Assembly (NCBI RefSeq): GCF_000934755.1
Contig: NZ_JYNP01000024.1
Coordinates: 30,830 to 94,829 of the forward strand
Source of the DNA: Desulfonatronovibrio magnus
Lineage (GTDB): Bacteria; Desulfobacterota; Desulfovibrionia; Desulfovibrionales; Desulfonatronovibrionaceae
Length of the DNA: 64,000 nt
Direction of reading: 5' to 3'
The notes below the pieces were generated by a model. That model saw only the letters and a program-made list of their open reading frames with translations. It made no database searches and had not been told where the DNA came from. Of the stretch, positions 8,782 through 17,723 are shown piece after piece; within the stretch, counting starts at the first letter, position 1, and each line of letters starts with the position of its first letter. Made by a program: the position numbers and the translations under genes.

Positions 8782-9555
8782 TTAATTCAATATAACGCCA
8801 CTGCCATCCTGCCTTATTTCCGGCTGTTTCGGCGCTTCCGGTTGTGACGGAGTTGTCGGCCTGCTGTGTCTGTTATAAGTTGAGATAAGCTCTACCAGGG
8901 CCTGGCCTATGGCCATGTCCAGAGCATCGTCTCCAGCGCTGCTGTCCCATGAACCAACCTGTCCGCCGGCAGGTCCTCCGGAAAAAGTCTGACGTATGGT
9001 ATGTTCTCCCTGACCTGTGGAAAGATATTCTCCTGTCTGGGCATTCTGGAGGAGAAGGTCCACCCTGACGGTTGTATCTACAGTTCTTGCTCGGGATGTA
9101 GCACTGACCTGGGAATGGGTATGAACGTTGAATCTTGTAATGGCTCCGGAAATAAAATACTCACAGAGTAGAATTCTTCTGGCTCTCTGCATGTTTTCAG
9201 GACTTCTGATGATATCCACCTGACTTAAAGTATCCCAGTCAAAAAGACGTTTCATCTCTTCCCATTCCACAACCCTGAAATAGCCTGCTCTGAGCAGGTG
9301 TGAGGCAAGAAACTGGCCGGAGGTGTCCCACAATCGGTCAGCGGAATAGGTGCTTTTGTTTTCAAAACCGGCAATAGCCACCAGCTCTCTGTCAGCAGGA
9401 GGCGGGGGTATTCTGCTCCAGTCAACCCTTTGCTCCTGGTCCTGCAATTGTGGCGGAGGTGATGAATATTGTCCTGAGTGATGGGCCTGGCATCCAGTGA
9501 GAGCCATTGCAAACATTAATAACGCAAACAGTGTTACTTGAAATTTTAATCTCAT
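8782..9555 (-). CDS. CsgG/HfaB-family outer membrane lipoprotein
   Basis: A 257-residue lipoprotein with lipobox 'LTGC' (Cys22). After a Pro/Gln-rich linker, 'RELVAIAGFENKSTYSADRLWDTSGQFLASHLL' (read as two adjoining parts) is the CsgG-family N-terminal pattern, and 'YFISGAITRFNVHT' to 'VRVDLLLQNAQTGEYL' covers the rest of the fold. CsgG forms a nonameric secretion channel for curli subunits in the outer membrane; HfaB acts in holdfast anchoring. Here it stands next to an exported caspase-like protein and a DUF799-like protein in a Tad locus, so it may form an exit channel or a scaffold. Whether it keeps the membrane-spanning beta-hairpins cannot be told by eye. Confidence 0.8.
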   Translation of the reverse strand: MRLKFQVTLFALLMFAMALTGCQAHHSGQYSSPPPQLQDQEQRVDWSRIPPPPADRELVAIAGFENKSTYSADRLWDTSGQFLASHLLRAGYFRVVEWEEMKRLFDWDTLSQVDIIRSPENMQRARRILLCEYFISGAITRFNVHTHSQVSATSRARTVDTTVRVDLLLQNAQTGEYLSTGQGEHTIRQTFSGGPAGGQVGSWDSSAGDDALDMAIGQALVELISTYNRHSRPTTPSQPEAPKQPEIRQDGSGVILN

Positions 9556-9580
9556 GATTTATACCTGAAAGTGCTTAAGG

Positions 9581-11698
9581 TTATTGAAGTCTGACCAGAG
9601 GCAGGTCAGTTCCCTGCATCCTGAAGTAGGGGTGCTGCTGGCCGTTGGTCAATCTTGGAACTTGCCTGGAAACAAACTGAAAAACTTCGTTTAAGGAAAC
9701 GTATCCGTCCCTGTCATAATCTGCCTCGCCGCGCATGGCATTGACAAGGGCATAGGTAAATGCTCCATGCCCGGTAAAGTCTGGATCAAGGCGAAACTTG
9801 TCTGATTCCAGTGATACTTCTCCTGCCTTGGAAGCGGACAGGATATAGGTACCACTGGCTGCACTTATGGCACCAGCTAAATCTTCACCTGTTCCGAGAT
9901 TGCGCATGCCCACCTGCAGGGCTCCAGCATGACAGGTATCCATAGCGACTATTATTTTATCAACATTATGAGAGAGAATTCTGATGGATTCTTCAAAGTC
10001 AGACATTCTCAGTCCAGTAGATAAAAGATTGTTGAAATCAGAGTCAGAGGGCATGAAATAGTATGAGCCTGACTGGCGATGCTTAATACCATGACCGGCC
10101 ATGAATATAAAAATAATATCATTGGGAGCTGCCTTACCAAGATGAGTTGTAATGGCTTCAATTATTGCGTTTCGTGTCACATCCTCGTTTACAAGAGTCT
10201 TAAAATGAACTTCAGAAAAGGATTTGCCTTCATGGGCCTTGAAAAATCGTTCCAGCTTGAGGGCGTCCTGGTCAGCGTATCTAAGACTGATGGACGAACT
10301 GGTGTATTTGGAAACCCCAATGGCAAGCCCCCAGAAAACAGGCTTGCCTGAGGGTGATACAGGACCGAGTGAGCCTGAAGAGGCAGCAGCCCAGCCTGAT
10401 TCGCCTCTCGCTATTTCCAGAGCCTTTCTGGTAATGTTGCCATGAATGTCAGCGGCCTGGATGGAAATAGTGCTGGTGGAGTCGTCCAGAGCGAGTTCGT
10501 GCATAAAGTGGCCAGTATCTGAAAAAGGAACGTCCTGGTCATTTACCCGGACAAAAAGGATATCACTTTCATCACGGACAATGCCTTCAATTATAGTGCT
10601 TTTTATTTCAGGCCTCATGGCTATCTGAAAACCTCTCGTGACCTCAGGACGCAATAAGACCAGTTCAGGAGGGCTTGTATCGCTTCCTCTGTCTACTGCC
10701 AGATCTTTTGTTGACATTCGTCCGACAGTATTGACTGCCATAATCAAAAATCTATTTTCCCCAGATCCAAGTTCCACAGAATGCTGAAATCTTCCATCGT
10801 TATCATGCTCTACCTTTTCACCATTAATCCTGACCTCAGTTATGCCTCGAGAGTCGATGGCCATTCCCTCGATGGTCAGTTCTCTTTGTCTGGCAACTGG
10901 AATAAAGCCTCTTGTGGCTGGGGGATTCAAGATGACCAGTTCAGGACCATTAGTGCCAGCAGGTTGAGCTTGAGCTGCTTCTTCCTGCTGCTCTGCTGAT
11001 TGAGGCTGCAAAGCCGCAGCTTGAGTGGGCTGTGTGTCTGCTGGTTCGGGTTGCTGGGCTGAAGGCTCTGGTCTTGGGGCAGGTCTTGGGGCAGGTCTCG
11101 GCGTAAGAGATGATTTATAAGTTGACAACTGGCTTCTATCCTGTGCAGTCAGGCTGGAGGGCAGTTTTCGAGATGCAATTTGGGCTATTTCCTGAGACAG
11201 TTTCTGATAATTGGAATGGGAAGCTTCCTGTCCAGAACGGCTTGCAGTTGTAAATGACAGGCTGTCCATGTCAATTGTTCTTCCGGTTGCAGCGTTCACG
11301 ATTCTGTATGAAGCTGAAGTAGCAGCCCTGCTCATCTGCATATTCAAAACTTCTTCCTGGGAGACCTGAGTTCTGACTTTTGCGCTGACAACAAACGCTG
11401 CGTTGTTCAGGACTGCTGCTTTTCTAAGTTCGGACATTGCTCCAGACCTGGCTGATTCTACTTCCTGTCTGGAAAGTCCACTCATTGGAGAGATATCATC
11501 GGAGGTCATTACTTCAAAGTCCTGCCTGAGAAGGTTTCTCGCTATGAGCATTTCGGTTTCTTTAATCAGGGATGAACTGGTTTCGTCTCCTCTTTCCTGA
11601 ACAACATTGATTAGTATTTTAGGAGTTGAAGCAACCACGCTTTGAGCATGCAAGGCAAAAAAAATGATGAATATTGTAATTAAAAATATTTTTTTCAT
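9581..11698 (-). CDS. Exported caspase-like protease with Ig-like repeats and EF-hand loop
   Basis: A 705-residue protein: signal peptide (1-24), an N-terminal alpha/beta domain (about 27-185) resembling the CsgG/FlgT/TolB-N fold, a Pro/Gln/Ala linker (198-250), two tandem beta-rich repeats starting 'PELVILNPPATRGF' (252) and 'PELVLLRPEVTRGF' (344), and a C-terminal peptidase C14 (caspase/metacaspase) domain (about 452-655). The catalytic pair is visible: His536 in 'MAGHG' and Cys589 in 'DTCHAG'. A perfect EF-hand loop with acidic residues at D660, D662, D664 and E671 follows, suggesting calcium control as in some metacaspases. It lies between the kinase and the CsgG-like gene. Substrates are unknown; it could process pilins, TadE/G-type proteins or the 1155-aa exported protein. 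Confidence 0.88.
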   Translation of the reverse strand: MKKIFLITIFIIFFALHAQSVVASTPKILINVVQERGDETSSSLIKETEMLIARNLLRQDFEVMTSDDISPMSGLSRQEVESARSGAMSELRKAAVLNNAAFVVSAKVRTQVSQEEVLNMQMSRAATSASYRIVNAATGRTIDMDSLSFTTASRSGQEASHSNYQKLSQEIAQIASRKLPSSLTAQDRSQLSTYKSSLTPRPAPRPAPRPEPSAQQPEPADTQPTQAAALQPQSAEQQEEAAQAQPAGTNGPELVILNPPATRGFIPVARQRELTIEGMAIDSRGITEVRINGEKVEHDNDGRFQHSVELGSGENRFLIMAVNTVGRMSTKDLAVDRGSDTSPPELVLLRPEVTRGFQIAMRPEIKSTIIEGIVRDESDILFVRVNDQDVPFSDTGHFMHELALDDSTSTISIQAADIHGNITRKALEIARGESGWAAASSGSLGPVSPSGKPVFWGLAIGVSKYTSSSISLRYADQDALKLERFFKAHEGKSFSEVHFKTLVNEDVTRNAIIEAITTHLGKAAPNDIIFIFMAGHGIKHRQSGSYYFMPSDSDFNNLLSTGLRMSDFEESIRILSHNVDKIIVAMDTCHAGALQVGMRNLGTGEDLAGAISAASGTYILSASKAGEVSLESDKFRLDPDFTGHGAFTYALVNAMRGEADYDRDGYVSLNEVFQFVSRQVPRLTNGQQHPYFRMQGTDLPLVRLQ

Positions 11699-11741
11699 AT
11701 GGATCCTCCTTGATGAAAAAGGTTTGTGACATACATGGCTG

Positions 11742-13514
11742 TCATTGCTGGATCAAGTATGTAGTAGTTGTATGTTCAATATTTAGATTCTGCAGGGTTT
11801 CAAGCCTTGAAATCAGTTGCGTAGACTTCTTGGAATCTTCTGGTCCTACCACGAGAAAAGGGGTTGTCTGGCTGAATGATGAGCCCATCAGGTCAAAAGG
11901 TCTGGATGAAATGAGGGCTACCAGCTTGTCTGTGCCTGCAGGGCCTGTCACCTGCAAATCAAAGCCCATTTGTTCGTTGGGAACAGAGTACCTTCTCCCA
12001 GGCTGTATGAACTGACTGGATGAAAAATAGTTGGGAAAAACCTGTATAACTTCCCCCTTGGTGGTAAGAGTCAGAATTGTTAAATAACCAGGTTCAGTGC
12101 TTTCAAAGAAAAAACTTATGGGCTCTCCAATTCGATATGAACTTTTGTCTGTCCAGACAGAAAAACTTTCAGATGATTGTTCATTTCCTATATTCAGTAT
12201 GATGTCGAAAAGTGATTTTTCCTGTACAGGTGCTGGATCTGGGCTGACTGGATCTGGATCAAACTGAGGTGAATGTTCAGGCAAAGATGCAATCTCCAAT
12301 GGAGGTTCTTGTTCAGAAAGCTCATGATCTACCTGTGCATCCGGAACAGTTTTTTGAGTTATCTCCGCTGTTGCAAGCTCTTCCTCCTGTTTTCCTAAAG
12401 GAATAAGGATTGCCACGATGACCAGACTAACAACAAGTATCGTACTGAGGAATAAAAGTTTTTTATTCATCAAGACATCAACTAAGTTAGCTGGAGAAAG
12501 CTTTTGATCTTTTTTGTCTGACTGATTTTCCTCTCTGCTTTGAGAAATACCTGTCGAGTCTAATATTGTTCTATCTTCCTCAAGTATTGTAGAATCGATT
12601 ACTGTCTGGTCATCAAGTATGGTTTTCTCATCATCAAGGTCTTGAAGTGGATGTTGATCCTGATCAGGTGACTGCAGCTTGCCTGTCTGAAAGTCCTGAA
12701 GATCATGAAGAAGAGCCTCACAACTCTGATATCTATTTTCAGGAACTTTATCCAGTAACCGCATTATGATATTGCCAAGCTGCCTTGGAATATCCGGGGT
12801 TGTTGCTTCGGGCCTTGCTGGTATTTCGTGGGCCTGGGCATAATATATGGCACTTGTGTCTTTGCCGTGAAAAGGATGCTTGCCTGTAACCATTTCATAA
12901 AAAACAAGGCCCAGGCTATACAAATCACTTCTTGCATCAACTGGATCGCCCTTGATTTGTTCAGGACTCATAAATCTTGGTGAACCGAGAACTGTATTTG
13001 GAGCAGTCAAATCATTGTCACCAAGGTCTTTGGAAATACCAAAGTCAGTGATTACTACCTTTCCCCGACTGTCAAACATTATATTTGAGGGTTTAATATC
13101 TCGATGTATCACCTTTCGCTGATGGGCATGACCCAAGGCTTCAGTTATTTCTAACATTAATTCCAATGCTGTCTTAGTTTCAAACGCACCCTCTCTTTTG
13201 ATGCGGGCCTGGAAGTTTTCTCCCTCAATGAAAGGCATTATTATATAGTCAAATTCATCGTTGGTTCCAAAGTCATAAATGTCGATTATTCCTGGATGAT
13301 CAAGGCTGGCAGCCAATTTGGCCTCTCTGTAGAACCTGGCCTTAAAATGTTCGTTTTTTACCAGTTCCTGGTGAATAATTTTTATGGCAACTTTTTTGCC
13401 CAGAGCTTTATGAATGCCCAAAAAAATCTTTCCCATGCCACCGGCCTGGATCAATTCTTTAATTTCGTACTTATCGCCCAAGGCGTTATGAATCAATGTC
13501 TGACTGTCGCTCAT
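11742..13514 (-). CDS. Membrane Ser/Thr protein kinase with periplasmic DUF4384-like domain
   Basis: A 590-residue Hanks-type kinase. The catalytic domain (about 16-275) has the Gly-rich loop 'AGGMGKI', Lys45, HRD at 137-139, DFG at 157-159 and SPE at 183-185, so it should be active. A juxtamembrane linker (about 290-340) carries four Thr-x-x-Asp/Glu motifs (T298, T304, T309, T316), good candidates for autophosphorylation and FHA docking. One membrane helix (about 352-372) leads to a periplasmic Pro/Glu linker and a DUF4384-like beta domain (about 455-550, 'SYRIGEPISFFFES'). It lies between the FHA genes and the caspase gene; the matching PP2C phosphatase is at the promoter-proximal end of the locus. 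Confidence 0.92.
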   Translation of the reverse strand: MSDSQTLIHNALGDKYEIKELIQAGGMGKIFLGIHKALGKKVAIKIIHQELVKNEHFKARFYREAKLAASLDHPGIIDIYDFGTNDEFDYIIMPFIEGENFQARIKREGAFETKTALELMLEITEALGHAHQRKVIHRDIKPSNIMFDSRGKVVITDFGISKDLGDNDLTAPNTVLGSPRFMSPEQIKGDPVDARSDLYSLGLVFYEMVTGKHPFHGKDTSAIYYAQAHEIPARPEATTPDIPRQLGNIIMRLLDKVPENRYQSCEALLHDLQDFQTGKLQSPDQDQHPLQDLDDEKTILDDQTVIDSTILEEDRTILDSTGISQSREENQSDKKDQKLSPANLVDVLMNKKLLFLSTILVVSLVIVAILIPLGKQEEELATAEITQKTVPDAQVDHELSEQEPPLEIASLPEHSPQFDPDPVSPDPAPVQEKSLFDIILNIGNEQSSESFSVWTDKSSYRIGEPISFFFESTEPGYLTILTLTTKGEVIQVFPNYFSSSQFIQPGRRYSVPNEQMGFDLQVTGPAGTDKLVALISSRPFDLMGSSFSQTTPFLVVGPEDSKKSTQLISRLETLQNLNIEHTTTTYLIQQ

Positions 13515-13704
13515 CTGACTCTCTTATTTCTAAATTTGCAGTTTGAACTTTTAGCATGACCGAAACATTTCATGGAAAAGGCTGTTTTTGAGTCCGCTTA
13601 ACCTGGAATATGAATAAATCAACAATGCAAAAGTGTCGTCTTAAATCGTTATGTTCCGAAAATTTTTACAAATTTACAAAAATACTGATATGGGTTTTAA
13701 AATT

Positions 13705-15207
13705 TCAACGAAGCTTTCCCAAAGCTCTCTGGTAATAATCGTTGTCTTCAAAGGGCATTACTTCAAGTACTTCTCTCCACTTTTCAATGGCTCTGGAGCG
13801 CTGCCCCAATCCTTCATAAACTAACCCTTCCTGATACAACCTTCTGGCCTTAGATTCTACTTGAACAGAAACTTCAGCCATTATCCGCTGAGCTTCCCTG
13901 TAATCGGGTGATACAATAACCACTTTCTGAAGGTAGTCCAAAGTACTGGTAAAATCTCCTTTTTCGTAGTGCTGCATAGCCTTTTTGTAATCTTCAGCAA
14001 TATCCTCCTCGAGCAATTTTCTCAGCTGGGGTATTGCGTGTCTAATGTGAGCCGTTTCAGGACTTTCAATGTTCATGGCGATAACTTTTTCCCACTGCTG
14101 GAGTGCTGCAAGGAAATTTTCCTGGTCATAGTATCTCTGTCCAGCTTCAAAATGCTGCCTGAGCAGAGCAACCTGTTCAGCTCTTTGCTGCTCCTGCTCC
14201 TCTCTTGTCATTTGCTGTTCATGAATGGCCTTTTCGATTTCATCTTTCAGTTTAATGACGTTAGGATCTTCAGGTTCCAAAAAAACTGCCTCAGCAATAA
14301 TTTCCCGGGCATGTTCCAAGTTATTGGCAGTCATGGCCTGCCTGGCTCTCGAGGAAATGGCTCTTACCCTGTCCATACGTTCTCTTTCTTCTTCCAGAGC
14401 TAAACGGCGTGCCTCTTCAGCTTCAACAATTTTTTGTCTAGTCTGAGTCAAAAGCTCAAGTGCCTCAGTATGTTCCGGGTCGAGCTCCAGAACTGCCTGA
14501 AATCTGATCAATGCCTCGCTGAAGTTTCCTGCATCAAACTGGGTCTTCCCGCTTTGCAAATATGTTGAAAGTCTATGCTGGCTCTCAAGGTCAAGCATGG
14601 TCTCTGTTCTGTCCTGTTCTCTGGACAAAACTGTCTCTTCAGAGTCCTGTTCATCGTTTTTAGATGAAGGCATGATCAATATAATCAGAAATAGTGAAAA
14701 TACTCCTGCGGCTACTCCTGCAATAATTTTATTTTTTTTAATCGGGGCAATTATTCTGTCTACAATACGACTGTCAGCAGGCTGAGGGGTGATTAATGGT
14801 CCAGTGACCACAGTTTTGTCTAAGTCCTGATCATCTTCCAGGACAACAGTCCGGTCATCTTCCCTGACCACCGTCTCTTCTTCATCCTGGTCCTGTTTCC
14901 AAATTATCTCTATTTGGTAATCTCCAATCTGAACATTATCACCATTTTTTAGCTTTTCACATTCAATCTTTTTTCCATTAAGCTTGGTTCCATTTTGGCT
15001 GCCGCGGTCTTCTATTATCCACTGACCCTTATCAAAGAAAATTCTACTATGGTTTCTTGAAACTCTTCGGCTTCTGAGTATCAAGTCAGAAAGCTCGTTG
15101 CGGCCTACATTTATTTCCTTGTCAGGAGAAAACTCTTTTTCGTAAGAAGTCTGAGCATCTTCATGGATAATCAGTTTCAACTTGCTGCTATCGGGACTGG
15201 AGTTCAT
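13705..15207 (-). CDS. FHA-transmembrane-TPR protein
   Basis: A 500-residue protein. The N-terminal FHA domain (about 12-102) keeps the phospho-threonine-binding residues: G35-R36 in 'VGRNE', S50-R51-N52-H53, and the 'GSQNGTKLNG' loop (69-78). A cytoplasmic linker holds three Thr-Val-Val motifs in acidic surroundings (T112, T120, T132), then a membrane helix (about 160-179), then a periplasmic part with coiled coil and about five TPR-like repeats (about 212-495). Its start overlaps the previous gene by 20 bp (stop of the neighbour at 15188), so expression is coupled. It could carry a kinase signal across the membrane to periplasmic Tad parts; no enzyme domain is seen. Confidence 0.88.
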   Translation of the reverse strand: MNSSPDSSKLKLIIHEDAQTSYEKEFSPDKEINVGRNELSDLILRSRRVSRNHSRIFFDKGQWIIEDRGSQNGTKLNGKKIECEKLKNGDNVQIGDYQIEIIWKQDQDEEETVVREDDRTVVLEDDQDLDKTVVTGPLITPQPADSRIVDRIIAPIKKNKIIAGVAAGVFSLFLIILIMPSSKNDEQDSEETVLSREQDRTETMLDLESQHRLSTYLQSGKTQFDAGNFSEALIRFQAVLELDPEHTEALELLTQTRQKIVEAEEARRLALEEERERMDRVRAISSRARQAMTANNLEHAREIIAEAVFLEPEDPNVIKLKDEIEKAIHEQQMTREEQEQQRAEQVALLRQHFEAGQRYYDQENFLAALQQWEKVIAMNIESPETAHIRHAIPQLRKLLEEDIAEDYKKAMQHYEKGDFTSTLDYLQKVVIVSPDYREAQRIMAEVSVQVESKARRLYQEGLVYEGLGQRSRAIEKWREVLEVMPFEDNDYYQRALGKLR

Positions 15208-16063
15208 TTAAATACCTCAAAGAGTTGATATATTGATCACTGGATTTGTTTCTTGAAAGTTGGAGTACCATCCTGAATTCATGTTCTGCTTGAGTATAAC
15301 GCATATATTTGTAGTGAAGCATGGCATTTTGATAGTGTTTCCTGGCCTGATCTTCAATTTCTCTTTCAGCCCTTAGAAACCATGCTCTTGCGTCAGCATT
15401 GTTTGGGTTGACGCTAAGGGCCTGTTCCCATTCATTAACAGCTCTTAAAGTATTGCCGGTATCATAAAAAAACATTCCCTGTCTGAAATGCTGGTCTGAT
15501 CTGAGTTGATTTTCCGAAGATACTTCAATCTCTTCTGGTACCGGTAGTGATTCCAGCCTTTCGTACACCACAGGAGGGCTGGTCTCCTCAACTTCTGCTG
15601 GTCTTGTTAAAGGAGAGCTGCCATCTGGTTGTTCTTTTTTTCCGGAGAGGCCGATAAAAATCATAAAGGTACATAAAACAAGCAGCCCTGAGAGAATAAT
15701 TAACTTTTTATTGCTGTTTCGTCCTGAAATCTTGTCCCTTCCGGGTACTTCAAGGACAAATAGGGAGTTGCCAACCTGGAACTGCTTGCCTGAACCTATT
15801 CTTGCCTTGGATACAGGTTTACCTTTGACTTGAACAGGGTTGGTAGAACTTAAGTTTTCAATAAGTATACTTTTGGCTTCAACTTTAATCAGAGCGTGTT
15901 TCCTGGATATAGTCTTGTCGGACTGATCAAGGCGAATATCGCACTCAGCAGATCTGCCAAGTGAATACTCCCCACCAGGATTAAGGGTAAATTTTTTACC
16001 CCTGTCTACACCTTCAAGGACTGTAATCAATATGTTATAAATGTCTTTGTTAGAATTTTTCAT
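15188..16063 (-). CDS. FHA-transmembrane-TPR protein (short form)
   Basis: A 291-residue paralogue of the 500-residue neighbour. The FHA domain (about 10-105) has 'LGRSAECDI', 'ISRKHA' and a diverged 'SSTNPVQVKG' loop where SxNG is usual, so phospho-peptide binding may be weaker. A membrane helix (about 119-138), a Pro/Glu linker and two or three TPRs (about 190-285) follow. The start ATG overlaps the stop of the upstream FHA gene by one base (TAATG), and its own end overlaps the downstream gene by 20 bp, making the three FHA genes one coupled block. Confidence 0.85.
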   Translation of the reverse strand: MKNSNKDIYNILITVLEGVDRGKKFTLNPGGEYSLGRSAECDIRLDQSDKTISRKHALIKVEAKSILIENLSSTNPVQVKGKPVSKARIGSGKQFQVGNSLFVLEVPGRDKISGRNSNKKLIILSGLLVLCTFMIFIGLSGKKEQPDGSSPLTRPAEVEETSPPVVYERLESLPVPEEIEVSSENQLRSDQHFRQGMFFYDTGNTLRAVNEWEQALSVNPNNADARAWFLRAEREIEDQARKHYQNAMLHYKYMRYTQAEHEFRMVLQLSRNKSSDQYINSLRYLNELQSR

Positions 16064-17502
16064 TAGGATAATTTCCTGAAAATAATTAGTACCGAATTTT
16101 GATCCGAAAGCTTGTCAGATCTTTCCACGGTAAACTTCTGTCCCAGATACTCTATTTCAACTGGTTCTGACATTTGATTTTCAATCAACTCTGATACAGC
16201 CTGGATCAACTCAGAGTCAAAAGCTTCAATGATATGCGTATCAGGCTTGCAATGGTCTATCTGAAGTTCGCTCGAAAAGTTGTCAGATAGCTGGTTAAGA
16301 CAGTATTCATCTCTGCTGATGATGCACCATGGATGCTCTATATCTTTTGAATTAATCATGTTTTCGTCACGGTTTTTCTGTAGAGAATCGTAAATATTAA
16401 CTGACTGAGAATTAACGTCATTGTTCCCACTTTTTTGCTCTGAGGACATTTCGGGTTTTTCCTCAACGCCTTTCTCCTTGAGCCCACCCGGTTGTCTGAG
16501 AAGAATTCGATTGAATGCTACTTTGATATTTTCCATTTCAGGATTTGGAGCGAAATAATTTATACTGCTTTTCCCTTCCTTGATGGCGAGCTCTGCTTCT
16601 TCATAAAATCTTTTTAAAGGGTCATGAAAACTTTTCACAATAACCTGGCTTGCAACTAACACAAGAATTGTTAAAAAAATAAGGATAAAAAAAACAGTAC
16701 CTCCCAAGCCCTGAACATCTCCTGATCCAGGTGAAAAACCAATAATAGCTGCTCCACTTAACTGTCCATGACTATGAACAGGGTTGAAGATGATACGTTC
16801 TCCAGAGGACACCTGGTCTATCATTAATTGCCCTCCTCTGAGAGCCTGGGCAAGCTCTGGCCAGTTAAAAAAGTCCCCCTGCCTTTCACGGGGGGCAATT
16901 ATTTTTCCATGGCTGTCCACAATAAAGGCGTATAGCACACCGTCTTCAACTGTGACTGGAGAGATGCGGATTTTTGAGTGCTCTCCAGACTCAATGAATG
17001 TCCGGTTCATCTCTGCCAGGTATCTGCTTAACAGTATTCCATTTTTTAATGTTTCCTGGGTGTATATGCTGTTGACTCTTTTTTTCATGGGCGAGTAAAT
17101 AACCAATGTGCTTAAGAGTACAAAAAACATCATGAAAATAATAATGCTGACTTTGAAGTTTTTTGCAATAATGTCACTGAATCTGGATTCTTTATTAATA
17201 CTACCAGGTTGATTTTCACTTTTGAGTTTGAGTGTATAAGGTTTTATTTCAAATTCAAATGAGTTATTGAATTTTTTTTCTATAACTTTTTTGCCTCTGA
17301 AAAAAATACCGTTGGCACTTTGATTGTCTCTAATGATAAATTCAGAACCTTTAATTTCCAGTACAGCATGTTTTTTTGAAACAGCACTGTCAGATAGAGT
17401 TATATCAGATGAAGGTGACCTGCCTATTGTATAACTTCCATCTTCAAGATGGATAGTTCTTTCTGACTTTCCTTGCTTGAGTATGATTATTTCCTGAGAC
17501 AT
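16063..17502 (-). CDS. FHA membrane sensor protein
   Basis: A 479-residue protein from the preferred ATG at 17500-17502; the frame extends to 17661, but that extra part crosses a long hairpin and has no family likeness. The FHA domain (about 5-92) has 'IGRSPSSDI', 'SKKHA' and 'SANGIFFRG'. Two membrane helices (about 119-138 and 271-293) bracket a periplasmic segment that looks like a small extracellular sensor domain ('GVLYAFIVDSHGKIIAP'), as in two-helix chemosensors. The C-terminal cytoplasmic part (about 295-479) is unrecognised; its last 100 residues, ending 'LIIFRKLS', may form a degenerate regulatory domain. It would link an outside stimulus to the kinase-FHA circuit. Confidence 0.75.
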   Translation of the reverse strand: MSQEIIILKQGKSERTIHLEDGSYTIGRSPSSDITLSDSAVSKKHAVLEIKGSEFIIRDNQSANGIFFRGKKVIEKKFNNSFEFEIKPYTLKLKSENQPGSINKESRFSDIIAKNFKVSIIIFMMFFVLLSTLVIYSPMKKRVNSIYTQETLKNGILLSRYLAEMNRTFIESGEHSKIRISPVTVEDGVLYAFIVDSHGKIIAPRERQGDFFNWPELAQALRGGQLMIDQVSSGERIIFNPVHSHGQLSGAAIIGFSPGSGDVQGLGGTVFFILIFLTILVLVASQVIVKSFHDPLKRFYEEAELAIKEGKSSINYFAPNPEMENIKVAFNRILLRQPGGLKEKGVEEKPEMSSEQKSGNNDVNSQSVNIYDSLQKNRDENMINSKDIEHPWCIISRDEYCLNQLSDNFSSELQIDHCKPDTHIIEAFDSELIQAVSELIENQMSEPVEIEYLGQKFTVERSDKLSDQNSVLIIFRKLS

Positions 17503-17536
17503 ATTGCTGCTTATTGTTGGTTGAACAGGTTTTGAT

Positions 17537-17713
17537 GGGAGCATTACCCGTTTGTAAACAGAACCATTTTGATGCTTGGGACAGGCACCCTGGCACTTAT
17601 TTTTTGTTGAGCAAGAAATAAATATGAAAAATAAATGCCAGGAGAGCCCTTTGCCAAGCATAAAGTTTCAGGCTTTGATCCGGTTTTGTCATTTACAAAC
17701 GGGTAATGCTCCC
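17537..17713. repeat. Long-range perfect 22-bp inverted repeat (attenuator candidate)
   Basis: Arms at 17537-17558 and 17692-17713 are exact reverse complements (core GGGAGCATTACCCG). They lie between the tadC-like gene (stop 17724) and the start of the FHA sensor gene. In the transcript they would form a stable stem with a 133-nt loop. A second hairpin with the same GGGAGCATT stem lies at 33099-33176, behind the flp gene. Confidence 0.75.
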
Positions 17714-17723
17714 GGTTTTGATT

